Positions 19,951-29,452 of a stretch of DNA of 64,000 nt are shown here, one piece after another (within the stretch, counting starts at the first letter, position 1; every line of letters starts with the position of its first letter). The position numbers and the translations under genes are program-made. Under the pieces are notes generated by a model, which was not told where the DNA came from, made no database searches, and worked only from the letters and a program-made list of their open reading frames with translations. Origin of the DNA: an uncultured SAR116 cluster alpha proteobacterium. GTDB taxonomy: Bacteria; Pseudomonadota; Alphaproteobacteria; Puniceispirillales; Marisalimonadaceae. The stretch lies in NCBI GenBank assembly GCA_902625215.1, contig CACOAO010000007.1:1-64000 (forward strand), given 5' to 3'.

Positions 19951-20607
19951 TTACTTAACTTCGTTATTTTGTTCGGTGGATACATCGTCGGGTTTTTTTG
20001 ATATACCTACCATTGCTGGCCTAACTAACCTATCATGTAAAATGTATCCTATTTGCGACACCTCAACTACAAATCCTGGATCCTTTTCGATTGTTGGTAC
20101 CTCAAACATTGCTTGATGGAGATTATAATCAAATTTTTCATTTAAAGGATATATTTCAATTAAGTTATGTTTTTTAAATGTATTTGTGATTTCTTTCTCA
20201 ACAATTTCTAATCCTATAATCAAATTTTTTACTGGCTCAGAAAGTTGTGACCTATCTTCTGGCACTGCCTTTAACGCTCTTTGAAGATTATCAACTGACG
20301 AAACTAAATCTCTTACAAAAGAAATATGACTATACTTTTTTGCATCTAAAATTTCTTTTGTAGTCCTTTTTCTTAAGTTTTCGCTATCAGCTAAGCTTCT
20401 CAATAGTTGGTCTTTAAGCTCTTCGATCTCTTTTTTTTGGTTTTCAACAGTATCTTCAATAGAAATATCTGCGTCCCCATTTTTATCTAAATTAACTGCT
20501 AGAGTATCCGTTTCTGGTTCAGTTCTGACAATTTCTTCTTCCAAAGAGTTTGTATCTTTTTTATCTTTATTAGATGACACTTTGTTTTTAGACAATTTAG
20601 ACTCCAA
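19951..20607 (-). CDS. grpE: Nucleotide exchange factor GrpE
   Basis: GrpE releases ADP from DnaK. After a charged, low-complexity N terminus (about 60 residues) comes a long coiled coil (E-K-x-E-E-L-K-D-Q-L-L-R-S-L-A-D) and the beta domain with HDRLVRPAMVGISK near the C terminus, which is the family signature. Length 218 is normal. The promoter spacer shared with rph has a CTTGTAA on the minus strand similar to the dnaK -35, but no convincing sigma-32 -10. It is the first gene of the grpE-dnaK-dnaJ-dapB leftward block. Confidence 0.95.
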   Translation of the reverse strand: MESKLSKNKVSSNKDKKDTNSLEEEIVRTEPETDTLAVNLDKNGDADISIEDTVENQKKEIEELKDQLLRSLADSENLRKRTTKEILDAKKYSHISFVRDLVSSVDNLQRALKAVPEDRSQLSEPVKNLIIGLEIVEKEITNTFKKHNLIEIYPLNEKFDYNLHQAMFEVPTIEKDPGFVVEVSQIGYILHDRLVRPAMVGISKKPDDVSTEQNNEVK

Positions 20608-20735
20608 ATGTATTTATATGTTTGACATAATAAATATTGTGTTGATTTACAAGAGTTAAAAAATTATAAAGCTAAAATATTGTTTTTATTAAATTTTGAT
20701 AAAACGTAAGCTAACTGAACTAACTGTAAATATTT

Positions 20736-21461
20736 ATGTTTAAAAGACCATCAAATAGAAATTTCGACGAATTAAGAAATATAGTGCTTGAAGCTAATAT
20801 TTCACCTTACGCTGAGGGTTCATGCATTGTAAAATTTGGAAATACTCATGTTTTATGCACTGCTAGTGTTGAAAGCAAGTTACCATTGTGGTTAAGAAAT
20901 TCAGGTAAAGGTTGGATTACTGCAGAGTATGGAATGCTTCCAAGATCAACGCATACTAGGGTAGATAGAGAAGTAAACAAAGGAAAACCATCTGGACGAA
21001 CACAAGAAATTCAAAGATTAATTGGGCGATCACTAAGATCAGTTGTTGATTTAAGAAAAATGTCTGAATATCAAATTAAAATTGACTGTGATGTAATACA
21101 AGCGGATGGTGGTACTAGAACAGCATCAATCACTGGTGCTTGGGTTGCATTATATCAATCAGTTAACTTTTTACTTAAATCAGGTAAATTAATAGAAAAT
21201 CCAATATTTGACCAAGTTGCGGCAATATCATGTGGTGTTTGTGAAAATCAAGAGTTGGTTGATTTGGATTATGAAGAAGATAGTAATGCAGAAACTGATG
21301 GAAATTTCGTAATGACTGCAACCAATAAAATTGTAGAAATACAAACAACAGCTGAAGAAAAACCTTTTAATAAAGAGCAATTTCTTAAACTTTTAAATAT
21401 AGCTGAATTAAGCACCAAAAAGTTATTTAAAATTCAAAAAGAAGCGTTGGGTATAATATAA
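20736..21461 (+). CDS. rph: Ribonuclease PH
   Basis: RNase PH is a phosphate-dependent 3'-5' exoribonuclease that trims tRNA precursors. The 241-residue sequence has the hallmark [14 protein letters not shown] block, the [15 protein letters not shown] phosphate-binding region near residues 86-100, and the [18 protein letters not shown] segment with catalytic acidic residues. Length is typical. It is divergent from grpE and leads a three-gene set rph-rdgB-hemW; rph-rdgB-hemW next to grpE is a recurrent alphaproteobacterial arrangement (usually with hrcA, which is not present here). Confidence 0.97.
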   Translation: MFKRPSNRNFDELRNIVLEANISPYAEGSCIVKFGNTHVLCTASVESKLPLWLRNSGKGWITAEYGMLPRSTHTRVDREVNKGKPSGRTQEIQRLIGRSLRSVVDLRKMSEYQIKIDCDVIQADGGTRTASITGAWVALYQSVNFLLKSGKLIENPIFDQVAAISCGVCENQELVDLDYEEDSNAETDGNFVMTATNKIVEIQTTAEEKPFNKEQFLKLLNIAELSTKKLFKIQKEALGII

Positions 21462-21466
21462 TTTCA

Positions 21467-22084
21467 ATGAATAAAAACATTTTTGATGGAAATAAATTAA
21501 TTATAGCCAGTCATAATAAAGGTAAGATAAAGGAAATTAAAATTTTGTTAGAGCCTCTAAAAATTGAGGTCTTATCTGCACATGATTTTAATTTAAAAGA
21601 ACCAATTGAAAATGGTTCTTCATTCGAAGAAAATGCTCTAATAAAATCATCTTATGTTTCGAAAAGTACTGGTATTCCAAGTATTTCTGATGATAGTGGA
21701 ATTTGTTTTTCAGATCTTAATAATGAACCAGGTATTTATTCTGCTCGTTGGGCAGGAAATGATAAAAATTTTAAATTGGCAATGAGTAAAATTAATGATT
21801 CACTAAAAAAAATAAAAAAGCCTAGTTATAATTGTTTTTTTGTTTGTGCTTTATCCCTTTGCTGGCCTAATGGAAACAATATAAATGTTTCTGGAAAAGT
21901 TAATGGAAAGTTTTCATGGCCACCTAAAGGTAATTATGGTTTTGGATATGATCCAATTTTTAGACCCTTGGAATATGATAAGACTTTTGGTGAAATGAAA
22001 CCAGAGTTTAAGCATAGTATTAGTCATAGGGCTTTAGCTTTTAAAAAATTAATAAATGTATGTTTTCCAAGTTTAAAAAGTTGA
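21467..22084 (+). CDS. rdgB: Non-canonical purine NTP pyrophosphatase (RdgB/HAM1)
   Basis: RdgB hydrolyses dITP, XTP and ITP to the monophosphates, keeping deaminated purines out of DNA and RNA. The N-terminal substrate-binding SHNKGKIKEIK, the central SDDSGICF and EPGIYSARWAG motifs and the C-terminal GFGYDPIF and K-H-S-I-S-H-R-A blocks are all present. Length 205 is normal. It starts 5 bp after rph and its 3' end overlaps hemW by 25 bp, so the three genes are tightly coupled. Confidence 0.97.
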   Translation: MNKNIFDGNKLIIASHNKGKIKEIKILLEPLKIEVLSAHDFNLKEPIENGSSFEENALIKSSYVSKSTGIPSISDDSGICFSDLNNEPGIYSARWAGNDKNFKLAMSKINDSLKKIKKPSYNCFFVCALSLCWPNGNNINVSGKVNGKFSWPPKGNYGFGYDPIFRPLEYDKTFGEMKPEFKHSISHRALAFKKLINVCFPSLKS

Positions 22085-23253
22085 TTAAAAATAATGAAAA
22101 TCTTTTAAGTTTATATGTTCATTGGCCTTATTGTGAATCAAAATGTCCATATTGTGATTTTAACTCTCATGTAAATGAAACAATTGAAATAAAAAAATGG
22201 ATTAAATCCTATAAAAATCAAATGACCTCAATGAAAAATGAATTAGTTAAAAGAAATATTAGTTTTAAAAATTTGAACACAATTTTTTTTGGTGGTGGTA
22301 CACCTTCTTTAATGCCTGTAGAAATAGTAGAAAGTATTATTACTTTGTCTGATCATATTTTTGGATTTTGCAATGATATTGAAATTTCCCTTGAAGCAAA
22401 TCCAAGTTCTTATGATAGTAAAAGGTTTAAAAATTTTAATCGTGCAGGAGTTAATAGATTATCAATAGGTGTGCAATCTTTAAATAATAAGTATTTAGAG
22501 TTTTTAGGTAGACTGCATAAAATTGAGGATATAGAGATTAGTTTAAAAGACGCCTCCAACACATATGAAAATATATCTGTGGATTTTATGTATGCTTTTC
22601 ATGGCCAAAATCTAAATGATTGGTCAAATGAATTAAAAAGTTTCCTAAATGCAAACAACTTACAACATTTATCTCTTTATCAACTAACAATTGAAGAAGG
22701 CACAAAATTTTTTAAAGACCACAAAAATGGTCTTATTAATATAATAGATAATGACACAGCTGCCGAGTTCTATAAAATCTCAAACGAATTACTTAATGAT
22801 TATAGTTTTTATAATTATGAAGTTTCCAACTACGCAAAAAGTGGTTTTAAATGCAGACATAATTTAAACTATTGGAATTCTGAAAATTGGATTGGTATTG
22901 GACCAGGTGCATATGGAAGACTGTGGACATCTGACTTATATAAAAATCGAATTGAATATCAAAATTATAAGAATCCAAAGACTTGGCTATCTAAAAATTT
23001 ATACCAAACTGAATTCGAAAAAATCACTTCTTTAAATAACTATGTTTCTGATACTGATACGTTATCAATGGGATTAAGATTGTATGACGGTATAAACATT
23101 TCTAAGCTGAGTAACAAATCTATAATTAACTCTAATTCTCTTAAGGTTTTACAAGATAAAAATATAGTATCATTTAAAAATGATATTTTAAAAGTAAATA
23201 AAAAGCACATGTTAAAATTAAATAGTATTCTTAATTATCTAATTAATTCATAA
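22060..23253 (+). CDS. hemW: Radical SAM heme chaperone HemW (coproporphyrinogen III oxidase-like)
   Basis: This protein resembles oxygen-independent coproporphyrinogen oxidase but belongs to the HemW branch, which binds heme and is thought to act as a heme chaperone. The radical-SAM cluster motif CESKCPYC has C25, C29 and C32, with DFNSH following; the GGGTPSLM block and the E-A-N-P-S strand are also present. It lacks the N-terminal extension of true HemN. Length 397 is typical. It overlaps rdgB by 25 bp. It ends 1 bp from the convergent lipoprotein gene. Confidence 0.93.
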   Translation: MFSKFKKLIKNNENLLSLYVHWPYCESKCPYCDFNSHVNETIEIKKWIKSYKNQMTSMKNELVKRNISFKNLNTIFFGGGTPSLMPVEIVESIITLSDHIFGFCNDIEISLEANPSSYDSKRFKNFNRAGVNRLSIGVQSLNNKYLEFLGRLHKIEDIEISLKDASNTYENISVDFMYAFHGQNLNDWSNELKSFLNANNLQHLSLYQLTIEEGTKFFKDHKNGLINIIDNDTAAEFYKISNELLNDYSFYNYEVSNYAKSGFKCRHNLNYWNSENWIGIGPGAYGRLWTSDLYKNRIEYQNYKNPKTWLSKNLYQTEFEKITSLNNYVSDTDTLSMGLRLYDGINISKLSNKSIINSNSLKVLQDKNIVSFKNDILKVNKKHMLKLNSILNYLINS

Positions 23254-23254
23254 C

Positions 23255-24712
23255 TTAACTACATTTTTGAATTTTAGTTAATTTTTCTAGATCATCTATT
23301 TGCATTACTTGAATTGGTTTTTTTACATAACCACTAGTATCGAAAATTAATCCTGTTACTGATCCCTCAACATTGGCTAAATATTGAAGTCTATTTTTTG
23401 AATTATTAATATAATCTATAGCAATTATACCAGCATCAAAACCGGCATTGGAAAAATAATTATTAGTATCTGACCATGTGTTTTTCCAAAGAGTTAAGAA
23501 TTGATCATTGTTTTTACTTAAGATTATCGGAAACCACGATTTTTCTAATGACGGTTCATTTTTAATTTCCTTACTGTTATAGGTTTCAGTACCTAAAATT
23601 TTTACATATCTTGAATCTACATTGAAGAAAGCCAATAAAGGTGCTATCTCTAATATAAATTCTTTACTTCCACCTAAAAGTATGGCGTCAAATCTTGTAT
23701 GTGTTTCTTTAGTCTCTGAATATTGCAAAAAATTTTTTAGAAGCGAGTAAAGTTTGGTTTTGTTATTTAAATCTTCATTAGAGAGAAAAATAGAGCTGTT
23801 GTAATTTTTCTTATCAGTGGAAATTAAATCTATTGAATGTCGAGAAATTATTTTACCATACAAACTATCTGGTGCAATTATACCAAATCTATTGTAACCA
23901 TGAATTAAAGCACACGAAATAACACTTTCGACCTGTTCTTCTGGGGAAAAACCTAGTGACCACACATTATTTTCTACCATTGCGATGTCATTTGAAAATG
24001 TAAGCATAGGTAATTTCTCTGCCTTTGCGAGTGGTTTGATTTTTAACAGTACTTCCCTCGTAAATGGTCCAATTATGAATCTAGGTTTTAATTTTGCAAA
24101 TAAACTAGTTATGGCTTGTTGATCTAGTGTTTGTCCTGTGTCAAAGTAAAATAATTTAATCTCATCATTACCGAAGTTTAAAACACTTAAATCAAGAGAT
24201 TTTCTAATTTTATTTCCAAAATTTGAATATTTTCCCGTAAAGGGTAGAAATACTAGTATATGTTGATAATTTAGAGTTTTGCTTGCTTCAGAAATATATC
24301 TATTCAAAATTGGAATGTTTTCATCTTTTTTTAGGTTAAGTAAGTTATTATTAGAGCTTACATTTTTATTGAACATTTTTTGGACAGCTGACAATGCTAG
24401 TTTAGTCTTTTTTTCTTCATTTTTATTAGAAATATTCCTACCCTGAAGTAATCTTTCGTTCCTAAACTCAAAAATAACGTCATTATTTTTCATATAGTTT
24501 GGTAAAAATTTATTATTATCAGATATAGTATTTTTTATTACTTTTTTCTTCAGATAGTTTTTATTGATGTTTGGTTTATTAGATTTATCTTCTATTTTTT
24601 CTATTTTTTTATTTTCAATAATTAATTTACTGTTTTCCTTATTACATGCGTTAATCGATAATAATATACAAAAAAGTATAATAAGATTATGTTTAATATT
24701 ATTGGAAAACAT
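23255..24712 (-). CDS. Penicillin-binding protein activator-like lipoprotein (LpoA / periplasmic binding fold)
   Basis: The product is a lipoprotein (hydrophobic signal 8-19, lipobox I-N-A-C with Cys23), followed by an Asn/Lys-rich linker to about residue 150 and then a periplasmic-binding type I fold similar to branched-chain amino-acid receptors (segment HILVFLPFTGKYSNFG, later FIIGPFTREVL and FDAILLGGSKEF). In alphaproteobacteria such proteins upstream of rsmI are annotated as LpoA-type activators of penicillin-binding proteins, acting on peptidoglycan synthesis from the outer membrane. The activator role is inferred from position and fold. It is divergent from rsmI by only 42 bp. Confidence 0.75.
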   Translation of the reverse strand: MFSNNIKHNLIILFCILLSINACNKENSKLIIENKKIEKIEDKSNKPNINKNYLKKKVIKNTISDNNKFLPNYMKNNDVIFEFRNERLLQGRNISNKNEEKKTKLALSAVQKMFNKNVSSNNNLLNLKKDENIPILNRYISEASKTLNYQHILVFLPFTGKYSNFGNKIRKSLDLSVLNFGNDEIKLFYFDTGQTLDQQAITSLFAKLKPRFIIGPFTREVLLKIKPLAKAEKLPMLTFSNDIAMVENNVWSLGFSPEEQVESVISCALIHGYNRFGIIAPDSLYGKIISRHSIDLISTDKKNYNSSIFLSNEDLNNKTKLYSLLKNFLQYSETKETHTRFDAILLGGSKEFILEIAPLLAFFNVDSRYVKILGTETYNSKEIKNEPSLEKSWFPIILSKNNDQFLTLWKNTWSDTNNYFSNAGFDAGIIAIDYINNSKNRLQYLANVEGSVTGLIFDTSGYVKKPIQVMQIDDLEKLTKIQKCS

Positions 24713-24754
24713 AATAACTCACTAAATATTAAAAATAAAATTTAGGTTAATGTA

Positions 24755-25657
24755 TTGAAAAAGTTAAGTAAAGAAGATCTGAAAAATTATAATAAAGATG
24801 TTCATGGATGTTTATATATAATTTCTACCCCTATAGGTAACTTCGATGATATAAGTCTTAAAGCTATTAAATTATTAGAAACTGTAAACATTTTGCTTTG
24901 TGAGGATACTAGAAAAACAAAAAAGTTGTTAACACATCTTAATATTAATCGAAAAAACCTTATGTCTTATAATGACAATAATGCTTCTAGAAAGAGGCCA
25001 TATATTATTCGTAAGCTCCTTTCAGGTATAAGAATAGGAATAGTCAGTGATGCAGGAACACCTTTAATATCAGACCCAGGTTTTAAGCTTGTACGAGAAT
25101 GCCATTTTAATAACATTCACGTGACACATGCACCTGGACCTTGTTCAGTTATAAGTGGATTAATTTTATCTGGTCTTCCAACAGATCAATTTTATTTTGG
25201 AGGATTTATTTCCTCTAAAAATAATTTAAAAAAAAAACAGTTCCTTTCAGTTAAAACAAATATTATGACTGGTATATGGTTCGACACATGTTTAAGAATT
25301 AAGAACACTCTACGGATAATGCATGATGTTTTTGGAAATAGAAAAATTTCAATTGCCAGAGAACTCACAAAAACCTATGAGGAAATAATAACTAGTGATT
25401 TGAATAATATTATAGAAATTATTGATAGGAGGGAAAAAAACAACACTCCTCTCAAAGGGGAACTTGTATTAATTATAGAAGGTTGTGGTAAAGAAGAATT
25501 TGATGTTGAAACACTCAGTAACACCATAAAATATAAACTTAAAAAACTATCTCTTCGTGACGCAGTAGATGAGATCATAATTGAGACAAATTTGCCACGT
25601 AGAAAGATTTATAATGAGGCTATAAAAATAAAAAATAATAGGAAAACTCTTAATTAA
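24755..25657 (+). CDS. rsmI: 16S rRNA (cytidine(1402)-2'-O)-methyltransferase
   Basis: RsmI methylates the ribose of C1402 in 16S rRNA in the decoding centre. The SAM-binding tetrapyrrole-methylase fold shows ISTPIGNFDD (about residues 23-32), LCEDTRKTKKLL and the VSDAGTPLISDPGFKLV block near residue 90. Length is 300. The start is a TTG at 24755: the nearer ATG at 24750 runs directly into a stop, and an AGG lies about 10 bases ahead of the TTG. The following gene in most alphaproteobacteria is yraN; here it is a BON lipoprotein. Confidence 0.95.
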   Translation: MKKLSKEDLKNYNKDVHGCLYIISTPIGNFDDISLKAIKLLETVNILLCEDTRKTKKLLTHLNINRKNLMSYNDNNASRKRPYIIRKLLSGIRIGIVSDAGTPLISDPGFKLVRECHFNNIHVTHAPGPCSVISGLILSGLPTDQFYFGGFISSKNNLKKKQFLSVKTNIMTGIWFDTCLRIKNTLRIMHDVFGNRKISIARELTKTYEEIITSDLNNIIEIIDRREKNNTPLKGELVLIIEGCGKEEFDVETLSNTIKYKLKKLSLRDAVDEIIIETNLPRRKIYNEAIKIKNNRKTLN

Positions 25658-25711
25658 CAATGACAATTTTTATTTTTGATTTATTGTTTTATTTTATGAA
25701 AGGATATTGAT

Positions 25712-26287
25712 GTGAAAAAATTAATCTATATTTCATGTATTGCTCTAATTTTACAATCATGCGCACCGATAATTGGCACTGTTGGTATGGTTTCTCTAGG
25801 TGCCGCGACCAAAGAAAAGGGTTTAGGAACGTCAATAAATGATAACATTATAAAAACAAAAATCTCAAATCTAATTTATAAATTTAACAAGAATTTAATA
25901 GCAGATACAAAAGTTTTTATTAATAATGGTTCAGTTTTATTTACAGGAAAAGTAAAAAACCCAAATGAAAAAATTGAATTTACAAAGTTAGCATGGACTG
26001 TAAGAGGTGTTAAAGAAGTTAATAATGAAATCCAGATAACTGACAAAAGCTCTATAAAAAACATTGCAAGAGACATGGCCTCTTTAGGTGAAATAAGAGC
26101 ACGCATAATTTCAGATAAATCAATTAATAGTATTAATTTTTCAGTTGATGTAGTTAACGACAAAGCTTATATAAGCGGAATTGCTAGTAATGAGGTTGAG
26201 ATAAATCTTGTAAAAAATCATGCTTTGAGTGCAAAATTTGTTAAAGAAGTTTATAATTATATAATTTTAAACAAAGATACAAGATGA
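25712..26287 (+). CDS. BON-domain lipoprotein
   Basis: The protein is a predicted outer-membrane lipoprotein (signal 1-16, L-Q-S-C lipobox with Cys17) with two consecutive BON domains (about residues 45-110 and 120-185), the second containing VDVVNDKAYISGIASN. The architecture equals that of OsmY/DolP (YraP)-type envelope-stability proteins; DolP itself supports outer-membrane assembly. The start is GTG at 25712 with AAAGGA about 7 bases ahead. The gene overlaps gshB by ATGA and lies 54 bp after rsmI, in the slot usually held by yraN. The function is inferred only from the domains. Confidence 0.85.
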   Translation: MKKLIYISCIALILQSCAPIIGTVGMVSLGAATKEKGLGTSINDNIIKTKISNLIYKFNKNLIADTKVFINNGSVLFTGKVKNPNEKIEFTKLAWTVRGVKEVNNEIQITDKSSIKNIARDMASLGEIRARIISDKSINSINFSVDVVNDKAYISGIASNEVEINLVKNHALSAKFVKEVYNYIILNKDTR

Positions 26288-27240
26288 GTAAATGTCTCAA
26301 TATAGCATTCCTAATGGATCCATTGGAGAGGCTTGACCTTAAGGGTGATACAACTTATGCACTTGCATTCGAAGCACAAAGAAGAGATCACAATATAAGC
26401 TTTTTTAAACCTGACGATTTATCATTAAAAAACAACAAGGTTTTAGCAAATACATGTAAACTAGAATTGTATTCATCCAATAATTCACATGAATTTAAGT
26501 ATCACGATTCATCTGTAAAACCATTAAAGGAATATGATGTAATCATGATGCGACAAGATCCTCCTTTTGACATGGCTTATGTAACTGCAACTCATATTCT
26601 TGAGAAATTACCTAGCACAACATTAGTAGTAAACAACCCTTTTGAGGTAAGAAATTCGCCAGAAAAAATTTTTGTTACAAATTTTTCACACTTAATGCCA
26701 AGAACTCTAATAAGCAGAAATATAAATGAAATTAAAGAATTTAGAAATGAATTTAAAGACATTATCATTAAACCACTTTATGGAAATGGCGGACAAGGTA
26801 TATTTCATGTGCTTCCAGAGGATGAAAATTTTAATTCGATACTAGAAACTTTTTTTAATCTAAATAGAGAACCCTTAATGATACAACAATATCTAAAAGA
26901 GGTTAGAAATGGAGATAAAAGAATAATCTTGTTAAATGGAGAAGCAGTAGGTGCAGTTAACAGAATTCCTAAATTAGGTGAAAGTAGATCCAACATGCAT
27001 GTAGGAGGGAAGCCTGAGAAAACGAAATTAACTAAACGAGATAGGTTCATATGTAAGGAAATTTCAGGTGCACTAAAATCAAAAGGACTTTACTTTGTAG
27101 GAGTAGATATAATCGGTGACTATATCACCGAAATAAATGTTACTTCACCGACCGGAATCAGAGAAATTAAAAATTTAGACTCAGTTTCAATTGAAGAATT
27201 GTTTTGGAATTTTGTCGAAAATAAATTGATGAACAGTTAA
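26284..27240 (+). CDS. gshB: Glutathione synthetase
   Basis: GshB ligates glycine to gamma-glutamylcysteine with ATP to form glutathione. The ATP-grasp architecture is complete: N-terminal FLMDPLERLDLKGDTT, the MRQDPPFDMAY block near residue 96, IIIKPLYGNGGQGIF (ATP-binding) near 160, and the GVDIIGDYITEINVTSPTG end of the active site. Length 318 is normal. It is translationally coupled to the BON lipoprotein gene (ATGA) and abuts the convergent HIT gene with no gap. The partner gshA is not in the window. Confidence 0.97.
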   Translation: MSKCLNIAFLMDPLERLDLKGDTTYALAFEAQRRDHNISFFKPDDLSLKNNKVLANTCKLELYSSNNSHEFKYHDSSVKPLKEYDVIMMRQDPPFDMAYVTATHILEKLPSTTLVVNNPFEVRNSPEKIFVTNFSHLMPRTLISRNINEIKEFRNEFKDIIIKPLYGNGGQGIFHVLPEDENFNSILETFFNLNREPLMIQQYLKEVRNGDKRIILLNGEAVGAVNRIPKLGESRSNMHVGGKPEKTKLTKRDRFICKEISGALKSKGLYFVGVDIIGDYITEINVTSPTGIREIKNLDSVSIEELFWNFVENKLMNS

Positions 27241-27603
27241 TTATTTTATCATTCTGCCCAAATTATTACCTCCAAGCAAATGAACATGAAAATGGGGTAC
27301 ATCTTGGTTTCCATTTTTTCCTGAATTCGTTATAATTCGAAAACCTTCTTCATCAACTGCAGTATATTCAATAACATCATTTACGAGTTTCCAAAAACTT
27401 TCTACTTCTATAAGTGAAGCATTTTTTGTAAAATCATTAAAATTTAAATAAGGTTTTTTTGGGATAATTAAAATGTGAATTTTAGCTTGGGGATTGATAT
27501 CAGAAAATGCTATAGAATTTTCATTTTCCAATATTTTATTGCAAGGAATTTCAGATCTTAATATTTTGGCAAAAATATTATTTTGGTCATACAATTTATT
27601 CAT
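27241..27603 (-). CDS. Histidine triad (HIT) family nucleotide hydrolase, HinT-like
   Basis: This is a HinT-type nucleotide phosphoramidase or hydrolase of 120 residues. The catalytic triad motif HFHVH is at residues 104-108, followed by LLGG. The N-terminal NIFAKILRSEIPCNKILEN is the family's usual opening. Its start overlaps the hisE stop (ATGA), making it the last gene of the leftward histidine operon. Whether it participates in histidine synthesis is unknown; HinT substrates are generally AMP-lysine or AMP-like conjugates. Confidence 0.92.
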   Translation of the reverse strand: MNKLYDQNNIFAKILRSEIPCNKILENENSIAFSDINPQAKIHILIIPKKPYLNFNDFTKNASLIEVESFWKLVNDVIEYTAVDEEGFRIITNSGKNGNQDVPHFHVHLLGGNNLGRMIK

Positions 27604-27920
27604 TTGTTACCTCTGTTTTTTTTCTCTTCGAAACCAGACTTAGACTTTCTAGATGATAACTCGATCCATATTTCTTTTGGATCAATGCCCATAGTAATCC
27701 AAACCACAAGCATATGATAAATTAAGTCAGCAGATTCTCTTATTACACCCTTCTTATTTTTTTTTATATAATCTATAATTAACTCTGCAGATTCCTCTCC
27801 AATTTTTTTGGCGAGAAATTCTGGATTTTTGATGAGATGAGAAGTATAAGAGATTTCTTCATTAAGTTTTTCTCTTTTTATTAAAGTTGAAAATAAGTCT
27901 TTTATAATTTGTTCATTCAT
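27600..27920 (-). CDS. hisE: Phosphoribosyl-ATP pyrophosphatase
   Basis: HisE hydrolyses phosphoribosyl-ATP to phosphoribosyl-AMP, the second step of histidine synthesis. The MazG-like fold is visible in KKIGEESAELIIDYIKK (metal-binding Glu residues) and ESADLIYHMLVVW. The ATG at 27920 is preferred over an in-frame GTG at 27932, because it follows the hisF stop by one base and gives the family's usual length (106). It is coupled to the HIT gene downstream. HisI, the partner hydrolase, is not fused and not in the window. Confidence 0.94.
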   Translation of the reverse strand: MNEQIIKDLFSTLIKREKLNEEISYTSHLIKNPEFLAKKIGEESAELIIDYIKKNKKGVIRESADLIYHMLVVWITMGIDPKEIWIELSSRKSKSGFEEKKNRGNK

Positions 27921-27921
27921 T

Positions 27922-28695
27922 TTAATTATCACAGTCTCTTGTTAATATTCCATTTTCAGACATTTCTTTTTTCACTGAGTGTATTGAGTGAATGCCATAA
28001 TGAAAAATTGAAGCAGCTAAGACAGCTGATGCACCTGCTTTAAGCACTACTTCCACCATATCTTTTGGACCTCCGGCTCCACCAGAAGCTATTACAGGAA
28101 CAGCAACATTCTCAGAAATTAATTTCGTAAGTTTTAAGTTATAACCTTTTTTAGTTCCATCTGAATTCATTGATGTTAACAAGATTTCTCCTGCTCCATT
28201 TCTCACACCTTGTTTAGCCCATTTAAGAGCATCTATATTTGTTTTTTTTCTTCCTCCATGAGTTGTAACCTCGTACCCACTAGGAAAACTTTTGTTTTCA
28301 ACTGCATCGATTGCTAAAACAACACACTGATTACCAAATTTTTCAGATGAATCCTTAATAATTTTTGGATTGTAAACCGCAGATGAATTAATTGATACCT
28401 TATCTGCCCCGGAATTTAATAAATCTCTAAAATCTTGAAGATTTTTTACACCTCCACCTACAGTAAGAGGTACAAAGCAAGACTCAGCAGTTTTGGAAAT
28501 TACATCAAACATAGTATTTCTCTTTTCATAAGTTGCAGAAATATCTAAAAAGCATATTTCGTCAGCTCCTAGAGCACTATATTCTTTTGCTTGTTCAACT
28601 GGATCACCTGCATCTTTTAAATTAATAAAATTTATACCTTTGACTGTTCTTCCGTTATGTACATCCAAACACGCAATGACCCTAGTAGTGAGCAT
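27922..28695 (-). CDS. hisF: Imidazole glycerol phosphate synthase, cyclase subunit
   Basis: HisF is the (beta-alpha)8-barrel cyclase that, with ammonia from HisH, converts PRFAR to imidazole glycerol phosphate and AICAR. The active-site VIACLDVHNGRTVKG segment at residues 6-20 and VLAIDAVE around residue 130 carry the two catalytic Asp. The ATG at 28695 is chosen over one 15 bases upstream, because the protein then opens MLTTRVIACLDV as in relatives and a GAGG sits at suitable distance. It overlaps the end of hisA by 14 bp. Confidence 0.96.
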   Translation of the reverse strand: MLTTRVIACLDVHNGRTVKGINFINLKDAGDPVEQAKEYSALGADEICFLDISATYEKRNTMFDVISKTAESCFVPLTVGGGVKNLQDFRDLLNSGADKVSINSSAVYNPKIIKDSSEKFGNQCVVLAIDAVENKSFPSGYEVTTHGGRKKTNIDALKWAKQGVRNGAGEILLTSMNSDGTKKGYNLKLTKLISENVAVPVIASGGAGGPKDMVEVVLKAGASAVLAASIFHYGIHSIHSVKKEMSENGILTRDCDN

Positions 28696-29452
28696 CAGAT
28701 CTAACCTCATTTATTTTTTGTAATGCGTCTGAAAATGTGAATTTTTTGTCATATAACGCTCTACCAATTATAACTCCTTGTACTCCGTTTGAAATTTCAT
28801 TAGACAATTTTGAAATATCATTTAATGATGAAACTCCACCAGAAGCAATTACTGGATGTGGAATTGATTTGGCAAAATTAACAGTTTGATTTAAACTAAT
28901 ACCTTTCAAACTTCCATCTTTGGCTATGTCAGTATAAATTACAGAATTAACGATTGAAGAATTTAGAGTTTTGATTAAATCCACTGCCATTATATCAGTC
29001 TGTTTTTTCCAACCATGCGTAGCAATTTTTCCATCCCTAACATCTGCCCCTACAACAATTTTTTTTGAATATTGTTTATCGAGTTGATTTATAAATTTAG
29101 GATTCTCAAGGGCTAATGTTCCTAAAATAACTCTACTGACTGAATTTTGTAACCAAAAGTCAATATCATTAAGATTCCTAATACCTCCACCAATTTGAAT
29201 TTTTATTTTGTTTTGAAGTTTGTTTAAAATTTTAATTATTACTGCTTTGTTTGCATTAATGCCCTTAACTGCACCGTCTAAATCTACAATGTGTAACCAT
29301 TCTGCTCCTTGATCGAGAAACCACAATGCTTGATCTAATGGGTCATTATTATAAACTGTTTCTTTTTCCATTTTGCCAAAAAGTAATCTCACACACTTTC
29401 CATCTTTTATGTCAATAGCAGGATAAAGTGTAAATAAATTATTTTTCATCAT
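28682..29452 (-). CDS. hisA: ProFAR isomerase (HisA)
   Basis: HisA is the (beta-alpha)8-barrel isomerase converting ProFAR to PRFAR in histidine synthesis. It has the active-site LYPAIDIKDGKCVRL near the N terminus, IQIGGGIRN in the phosphate-binding half, and VIASGGVSS near residue 195. Length 256 is normal. Its ATG overlaps the GNAT stop (ATGA), and its 3' end overlaps hisF by 14 bp, so the operon is strongly coupled. Confidence 0.96.
   Translation of the reverse strand: MMKNNLFTLYPAIDIKDGKCVRLLFGKMEKETVYNNDPLDQALWFLDQGAEWLHIVDLDGAVKGINANKAVIIKILNKLQNKIKIQIGGGIRNLNDIDFWLQNSVSRVILGTLALENPKFINQLDKQYSKKIVVGADVRDGKIATHGWKKQTDIMAVDLIKTLNSSIVNSVIYTDIAKDGSLKGISLNQTVNFAKSIPHPVIASGGVSSLNDISKLSNEISNGVQGVIIGRALYDKKFTFSDALQKINEVRSDAHY

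Noticed and set aside
25114-25129. Partial parS-like sequence (TTCACGTGACACA) inside rsmI
   Set aside because: It has about 12 of 16 matches and lies within the conserved H-A-P-G-P region; too weak beside the two perfect sites.
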